A stretch of DNA of 64,000 nucleotides from Ceratopteris richardii (lineage: Eukaryota; Streptophyta; Polypodiopsida; Polypodiales; Pteridaceae), in NCBI GenBank assembly GCA_020310875.1, contig CM035413.1, positions 184,053,118-184,117,117 on the forward strand. Reading direction: 5' to 3'. Shown here one piece after another: positions 58,546-64,000 of this stretch. The position numbers and the translations under genes are program-made. The notes under the pieces are model-generated. The model saw only the letters and a list, made by a program, of their open reading frames with translations. It was not told where the DNA came from and made no database searches. Numbering within the stretch: the stretch's first letter is position 1; each line of letters starts with the position of its first letter.

Positions 58546-59060
58546 CCTCTCTCTCTCTCTCAAACAAAAATAAAGAGAGAAGATATTAGAAAACAAAAAT
58601 ATAAAGAAAGATAAAAGAGTGATATATGTTTCACTTACATTTATGTAATTTTTGAATCAAAGTTTTCAAAATCCACTTGAAATTCTCCTTCGTTGAATTT
58701 CCAAAGATTTGATCTCATAAATCTCTTGCAAAACTAAAGAGAGAAGATATTAGAAAAGCAAAAACATAAAGAAAGAAAACAGAGTGATACAATATGTGCG
58801 ATCTACTTACCAAAGCGTCAGATCTATAAAAATAGGGGTGTGTTTAGAGAGAGAGAGAGGGAAGGAGAGGGAAAGAGAGAGAGAATTGTTTGACACGATC
58901 GTCAAAATCCACTTGAAGTTCTTCTTCGTCAAATTTCCAAAGATTTGATCCCAAAATCTCTTGCAAAACCAAACAAAGAACATATTAGTAAAGAAAAAAC
59001 ATAGAGAAAGAAAAAAGAGAGAGAGAGGGAGAGAGAAAGAGGGAGAGAGACGGAGAGAGA

Positions 59061-59091
<31 letters not shown>

Positions 59092-59175
59092 AGTGAGAGA
59101 GAGGGAGGGAGAGAGAGAGAGGGAGAGAGAGAGAGAGAGAGGGAAGGGAGGGAGAGAGGGAGAGAGAGAGAGGTT
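58546..59175. repeat. GA/CT-rich tract and roughly 200-bp repeats inside the CACTA element
   Basis: A CT run (58546-58560) is followed by three tandem, diverged units sharing AGAGAGAAGATATTAGAAAA-CAAAAA and TCCAAAGATTTGATC-CA-AAATCTCTTGCAAAAC (near 58575, 58740 and 58975). It ends in a purine tract of GAGAGAGAGGGAG type at 59010-59173. No gene. Confidence 0.85.
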
Positions 59176-59281
59176 GACAAACAGAGTTCTGCTGTTCGCG
59201 CGCACAAACCCGAAAGCAGAAGTTCTAAATACAAAACGAGCAGAATGACGAATTTTGAGTTCGGGTCCAGTTAAAAAGGGA

Positions 59282-59470
59282 GCGTCGGTATAAGCGTCGA
59301 TATTTCCAGGAAAGTACCGACACATATACCGACGCATATATCGACGCATATACCGACGCCGTGATTCCGAGGCAACGTAGCTGTGATTCCGAGGCAATGC
59401 AGCTTTCCCAAATTTGTCGAGGGGTATACTGACGCCGACAGCTGTCCGTCGGTACACTGACCGTTGGTAT
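59282..59470. repeat. CACTA subterminal repeat array, right
   Basis: ACCGACGCATATA-type motifs (59316-59360), CGTCGGTATAAGCGTCGAT at 59283 and CCGTCGGTACACTGACCG near the end. A 22-bp direct duplication GTGATTCCGAGGCAAYGYAGCT lies at 59361-59404. Confidence 0.8.
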
Positions 59471-59490
59471 TCCCTCGATATGTTGTAGTG

Positions 59491-61235
59491 AAATGATGTC
59501 ACCATTTTAGATGACCAAAGCATGCATGCCAAAGCGTTGCATCTCACACAACCCTAGAAACTTGTATGCATGTTGAATCATTCATAAATTTCACATATTC
59601 TATGAGTTATACAATGCACAACATAAAATTCCACAAGCAATAATAACACCACCATTCGAGAAATGATGAACTATACATCTTTTTATCAAAAAAATTAACA
59701 ACGAGGAAAATCTTTGCTAATGGTGAAACTAACAATAGATATTTCTTAATCCATGATATACATAAAGCATCTAACAATGTGAAAGAACAACCATTAACAA
59801 TAGTCAAAAATATGTTTCCAACTCCAACTATAGGACAAGAGGAGTTGTTAGCACATGTGACATATTCTCTATAAGGGAAAACTAAAGTGAAGTGAAGAAA
59901 CTGCATTGAGAGGTAGTGTGTTAGGGTTTTGCACTATCAAGGTACAAAACATAGGACCATAGTGTGAACCTAAAATACTCATGAGAAGATGGTTATTAAC
60001 TAGAAACAATGGTAAATGCCCATTCTTCACTCTAAACAAGATTAACATACTTTCATTTGGGTGTAGAGACCTCTAGGACAACCATTCCAACCTCTTCTTC
60101 TTTGGCTCCTTTCTTGCTAGTTTAGGATAGATCTTTATGAAATGATCATTTGCCTTACAATAGTTGAAAAATTGATTCTACTTTTCTATTTTCTTATCAT
60201 CTTCTTCTTTCTTCTTTGGTTATGAAACATTTTCATATATTTGCTTACTAGTTGATGAGCTCCATTTACCTTTGCCCTTGTAACTAACTAAGAAAACTTG
60301 ATCTGCAACTAGCATAAATGACCTACTCTACCTTGAGTGATCTTCATGCAATAGAATATAGACTAAGTCCTTAAATATTAAGCCATTTGGATTGCCTTTC
60401 ATCATCCATTGAAGAGTAGAAGAAAAATCTAATACAAAGGTGAAAGAATGTTAAGAACATCATACACAAATGAACAAGCTGGTAAGATTTCACAATTAGA
60501 AATCAAGTGTTTCTTCAAATCTTTGATCTTTTTCAAAACATTGTCCATAGAATCTACTCATTCATATGCTCACTCTTCAATGTCTTTTGGAGGTAAGAAA
60601 ACTAGCCTCATTTCTTTCTTGATATAATGTCATAAGACTATCCCAGGCATCTTTTGTTGTCTTGCAAGAGTGAAACATGAGGGCTAATGGCACAATTGAT
60701 AGACAAGGCTTTCAATGCATGTGCTTGTGCATCTCCACCATGCCAACAAAATTGCTGTATAGTAGGTGCAATAGGAGACATAACATGACGAAGAAACTTA
60801 AGATCATCATATTCAACACCATTTGCATCACCTTCAATAACTCTATTTGTAGGTTTAGTAAGACCCTTTTCAACACCCTGCACAATATTCCATAGCCCTT
60901 TTGCTACCAATACATGAAACATCATATACACCCACAATCGATAATTAATAGAATGGAAATTATCCTAAAAAACCAACATATGGAATACATCATTGCTTTT
61001 AGCTAAGACTAGTGACAGAATACCTTGATGGAGAAAATTGATTATTTCTTAAAAAGTTGAATATAAATACTTTGTTGAGCTTTGCTTTACCTATAGCCGA
61101 CTTTGAGGCACTTGTACTCATGAACCAAAAACTATATATATTTTTGGCACAAAAGGACAAAATTGCATGCACATTCCCTGTGAAAGTGTGTCTAGAGGCC
61201 AAAATGAGCTCAAATACTTCTAGCATGGTTGATTT
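59491..61235 (-). pseudogene. CopH2: Ty1/copia leader, gag, protease and integrase finger
   Basis: From right to left: a leader (61235-60960) shared with CopH1, then gag (60937-60638: WVYMMFHVLVAKGLWNIVQG, DLKFLRHVMSPIAPTIQQ, AHALKALSIN). A Lys-rich region with a degenerate knuckle (NYCKANDHFIKI, 60160-60120) and protease-linker sequence (CPIVGVGNIFLTIVNGCSF near 59840) follow, then the integrase finger (ATLWHACFGHLKW near 59520, frame broken). The CACTA insertion at 59490 interrupts it, and the integrase core continues at 54482. Many stops are present. The LTR was not recovered; on the right the leader meets the LINE. Confidence 0.82.
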
Positions 61236-62390
61236 TTGAACCTGACACCACACAAAAGGTGTCGAGGCAACTCCAAAACACCACAATCCTGTTCATATCG
61301 TTATGTACAGAGGCATTCATGTCATCGGCAAAGAGTCTCGCAATCATTTCACTGTGATCAAGAGGTAGGGAAAGACCCTTGAGATTGCCAGTGTCCATGT
61401 GATGCTTTAATAGGCGACTGAGGCCATCCGAGGCAAATAGCAAAGAGTAGAGGAGCTAGTAGGCAGCCTTGCCTGATAGATCTTTTTAAACGTATTGGCT
61501 TAGAGAGCTTACCGTTGATATTTATTCTCGTTGAAGCATTTTCGAGTAGAGTGGAAACCATCTTCGTGAACTTTTGGCTGCATCCAAGGTCTTTCAGCGA
61601 TTGAAGAATAAAGTCCCATTCCAATCTGTCATAAGGTTTGTCAAAGTCGATCTTAACGAATACCAGATCTTGTGCAGACTCCTCAGCGAACGCAAGGCCT
61701 TCCGAAATATTGACAATTGCTTCAAGTATAGACCTATCTTTGATAAAACCTTTCTGGTCTTGACAAAACCATGCCTTTAGATGGCAAGAGATTCTGTTGG
61801 CGATAAATTTGGCAATTATCTTGTATCAAGTTTGGAGCATGGTAATCGGCCACCAGTTTTCAATTTTGTTCTTATCTCCCCTTTTGTGAATTAGTTTGAT
61901 GACACCATTATTAAAACACTCAGGGAGGGCACCAAAGGAGAGAGCCTCTTGCCACACCAGACGTAGCGGGGTGGCGACCATGTGGTTTAAGGACTTGAAA
62001 AACTCATTGGTGAGGCCATCAGGACCTGGACGTTTTCCATTGGGAAGAGCATCAATAACCTCGATAATTTCCTTCTCGAAAATGTTAGCATCCAGCAGAG
62101 AATTCATGTTCTCTGGGATTCTTGGTTGAGCAATGTCAAGTACATTACCATAATTTCCATGAACTCAGTAAAGCTGCATCGCTCAAGAACTTCGCCCGAA
62201 AAGTGTCTGAATGAAAGCGCACCTCTATGGCGTGCACATGGAGTCAACATGCGTCTTCTTAGTTCGTTCAGCAAAAGTAGAATTACCTTGATGAAGGACA
62301 TTTCAATTTTTGTATGCAATCCTCGGCATCAAAATACAACTGTGCAGCCTATAGGGGTAACAATGTGTCGCCTAACGAAGTCTCATGAGC
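61235..62390 (-). pseudogene. L1-type LINE reverse transcriptase fragment
   Basis: From right to left: IEVIDALPNGKRPGPDGLTN and EFFKSLNHM (the plant L1 RT signature NGKAPGPDG), LRLVWQEALSFGALPECFNNGVIKLIHKRGD, then after a frameshift the region MEWDFILQSLKDLGCSQKF and RQGCLLAPLLFAI (the QGCPLSPLLF motif). The catalytic motif appears as RLFADDMNASV near 61330 (FADD), followed by FCVVSGSKINHARS. Three or more frame changes are needed. No endonuclease domain or poly-A tail is visible. The upstream part (62319-62104) fits the segment between endonuclease and RT. Confidence 0.88.
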
Positions 62391-64000
62391 ACTAATCGAT
62401 GTATATGTGTTGTGTTTACCGTTCTTGAGCTTATTCCAAAGGAAAGTATATCAAAGTTTTGAAACTTTCTCTGCTAAAGCCATTGTAAAAATGTACAGAA
62501 ACCCATGTGAAAGTTTGACTACGTACTGGATGCTGATTACCTTTTTTCCTTTTTCCGCAAATTATATTGAAAGAGCCCAGATTATGTTAAAGGAGATGGA
62601 GTTATAAAGGAGCATGAAAGGAGTTACAAAGCAGCATGAGGAGCCTGTCGCCTTTTTCGTGGGGGAGCCGCTGCCTTTCGAGCTTCTTGTCTTGCATTAC
62701 AAAGACTGATTTTCGACCAAACGGAGGCTTGCTCGCATCTCCATAAAACCTTTCATCTTATTGCATTCTCGACAGCCGACAGCATCCCTCAAATGAGCTT
62801 GCTATCAACTCATCAGTCGACCATACTTGAAATTCCTTCTCGCACTTCCCGAGAGCTTTATGATGGTTGGACGCGAGGAGAAGATATCTGTACGTTGTTT
62901 GGACATCAGAAGAAGCACAAATGGCCAATGTCTTTCTTTAAGTTAATGCATCCCACACTTCGGAGGGCAGTATGCATCTCTTCCACTAAGGAGGGCATTG
63001 TACACTTCAAAGACTTTAGCATTGATCGAGATTTCCCTTTAAAGGATATGAAATACTTACGTTTTCCTCTCGATCAAGACATTCCACATATCTTATAACT
63101 TCATAAACCATCTTGGTACCTCATTTTTTTCAGATAGAATCCAACTTTTTATCGAGTCTAGAAATATCTCCAATCCTTTTGGGTGGGTTTCACAAGAAAT
63201 CTTCATCAACTACACATTGTTTCTATCCCGCTTGCTATATAGGGATTCACTAAGCACCAATCCTTCCAATTCAACCTAAGGTCCATATAAAGTTCATCAT
63301 ATTTAATGCAGTCTCTTCCATTTTGGTTCCATAGATTTTTCCAATTGAAGAATCCAGTTTGGAGTGTGTTGTCCTTAGAGAGTTCCACTTGTCTAATCAA
63401 GCTGATTTTAATGACATAGAATAAGATGGAGTCATTATACCTAAAAGGCTATCCACTTCAGCTCATAATTGAGGCTGAATTTATTTTGAATCCCATTCTA
63501 TGATTTCCTTAGAAAAACCTCTCTCTCAAAGTCCTTAGGGATTTCTTTTCAAGGGGATACACCCAACACAATTGAATAATGATCTTTCCACCTTGAGGTG
63601 CCTACGAGTGAGAGGTTTTTCCTACTTTTAAATAAGATTTTTGCCCACAACTTATTACCCCTAAGTCACGAATTCATAACCAAGATTTATTTTCTATTAT
63701 TTTGTTTCTATTCTTTTTTCTACTCAGATGAATTCTCTAAAGATATTACAAAAGAGACTACAAAGCTTGATTATTGCATCAAAGAGTAGAAAAATTGAGT
63801 ATGTTGAAGCATATGTTTATCTATGGAATACTCACTAAATTGATATGAAGGTTAAAGGAGACTGTCTTGGTACATGACTTAGCATTATGGTCAAAGTTGG
63901 GATTTTTTAATCGATTTACAAAACCTTTTAATAAGATTACCCTTTAGTGCAAACTGAAAGTGACAAAAAATCAATGGTTTCTCTTGTATTCAACATAGGC
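62391..64000. other. Unassigned terminal region with one protein-like open frame
   Basis: The most protein-like frame is plus strand 62793-63098 (101 codons: LEIPSRTSRELYDGWTRGED, GHQKKHKWPMSFFKLMHP, HFKDFSIDRDFPLKDMKYL). It begins after TCCCTCAA-ATGAGC, and no ortholog comes to mind. The short frame 62407-62607 ends YIERAQIMLKEMEL. The minus-strand frame 63400-63206 is also unassigned. No element ends are seen. Confidence 0.35.

Larger units (their letters stand above)
54483..59490. mobile_element. CACTA (En/Spm) DNA transposon, 5.0 kb, defective, with both ends
   Basis: The ends are inverted repeats identical for 19 bases, CACTACAACATATCGAGGG (54483-54501 and complement of 59472-59490), flanked by the 3-bp target duplication AAA (54480-54482 and 59491-59493). 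Subterminal arrays of a GTCGGTAT-type motif lie inside both ends (54552-54740 and 59282-59470), as typical of CACTA elements. Inside are a hairpin, relic exons of a TNP1/Ptta-type gene, a 2.6-kb ATGCAT-rich array and a GA-rich tract. No TNPD-type DDE transposase was found, so it would depend on another element. It sits in the integrase of CopH2. Confidence 0.93.

Noticed and set aside
55876..58614. A 912-codon open frame and several overlapping long frames on both strands, rich in Met, His, Cys, Ala and Tyr
   Set aside because: They come from the ATGCAT-rich array; alternating purine-pyrimidine DNA lacks stop codons by composition.
58807..59547. A 246-codon Ser/Leu-rich minus-strand frame
   Set aside because: Most of it is the GA/CT tract; the remainder covers the CACTA subterminal array and part of the copia flank.

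Overview
The window is nuclear DNA of a land plant with a large, repeat-rich genome. The evidence is Ty1/copia elements primed by initiator tRNA-Met, a Ty3/gypsy element, a CACTA (En/Spm) DNA transposon, an L1-type LINE, long AT-rich spacers, and one GT-AG split fragment of an organellar-type peptide chain release factor 2. Nothing bacterial, viral-genomic or organellar is present. I cannot fix the clade from sequence alone; the density of old, nested elements would suit a gymnosperm, fern or large-genome angiosperm.

Layout. 1-7746: a nest in which an old LTR (1-1070) and a full-length copia element (CopB, 1439-7659, TSD TACTT) have both hit the 3' end of an older copia element (CopA1). 7979-10545: about 1.5-kb direct repeats of LTR character (family D). 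10860-19430: a GC-richer, coding-like but unidentified host sequence, split by a young full-length copia (CopA2, 11424-16965, TSD CCCAC) and a 1670-bp solo LTR (17056-18725, TSD GAGAG), then a 37-bp C tract. 19930-20294: the last two exons of an RF2-like gene. 20295-23840: non-coding sequence ending in diverged tandem repeats. 23841-33755: a decayed gypsy element on the minus strand, with an unusual extra module after its integrase. 33756-36931 and 36932-about 40560: two plus-strand copia remnants, one inserted in the other. 41043-46260: microsatellite, unidentified spacer and a diverged tandem repeat (TR-J). 46270-49640: back-to-back copia pieces. 49974-50590: TA and CATA arrays. 51590-54262: another minus-strand copia remnant (CopI). 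54262-61235: a copia element (CopH2) split by a CACTA transposon (54483-59490) that carries a 2.6-kb ATGCAT-rich array. 61235-62390: L1 reverse-transcriptase remnant. 62391-64000: unassigned.

No intact autonomous element and no complete host gene is visible. The best-preserved element is CopA2, whose LTRs differ at only about three positions by eye, yet it has a frameshift and lacks the RNase H C-terminus. The points most worth a second look are the gypsy element's second retropepsin-like domain and coiled-coil third ORF downstream of the integrase, its apparently doubled integrase zinc finger, the CACTA element with its purine-pyrimidine alternating array, and a tRNA-like module in the CopB LTRs.
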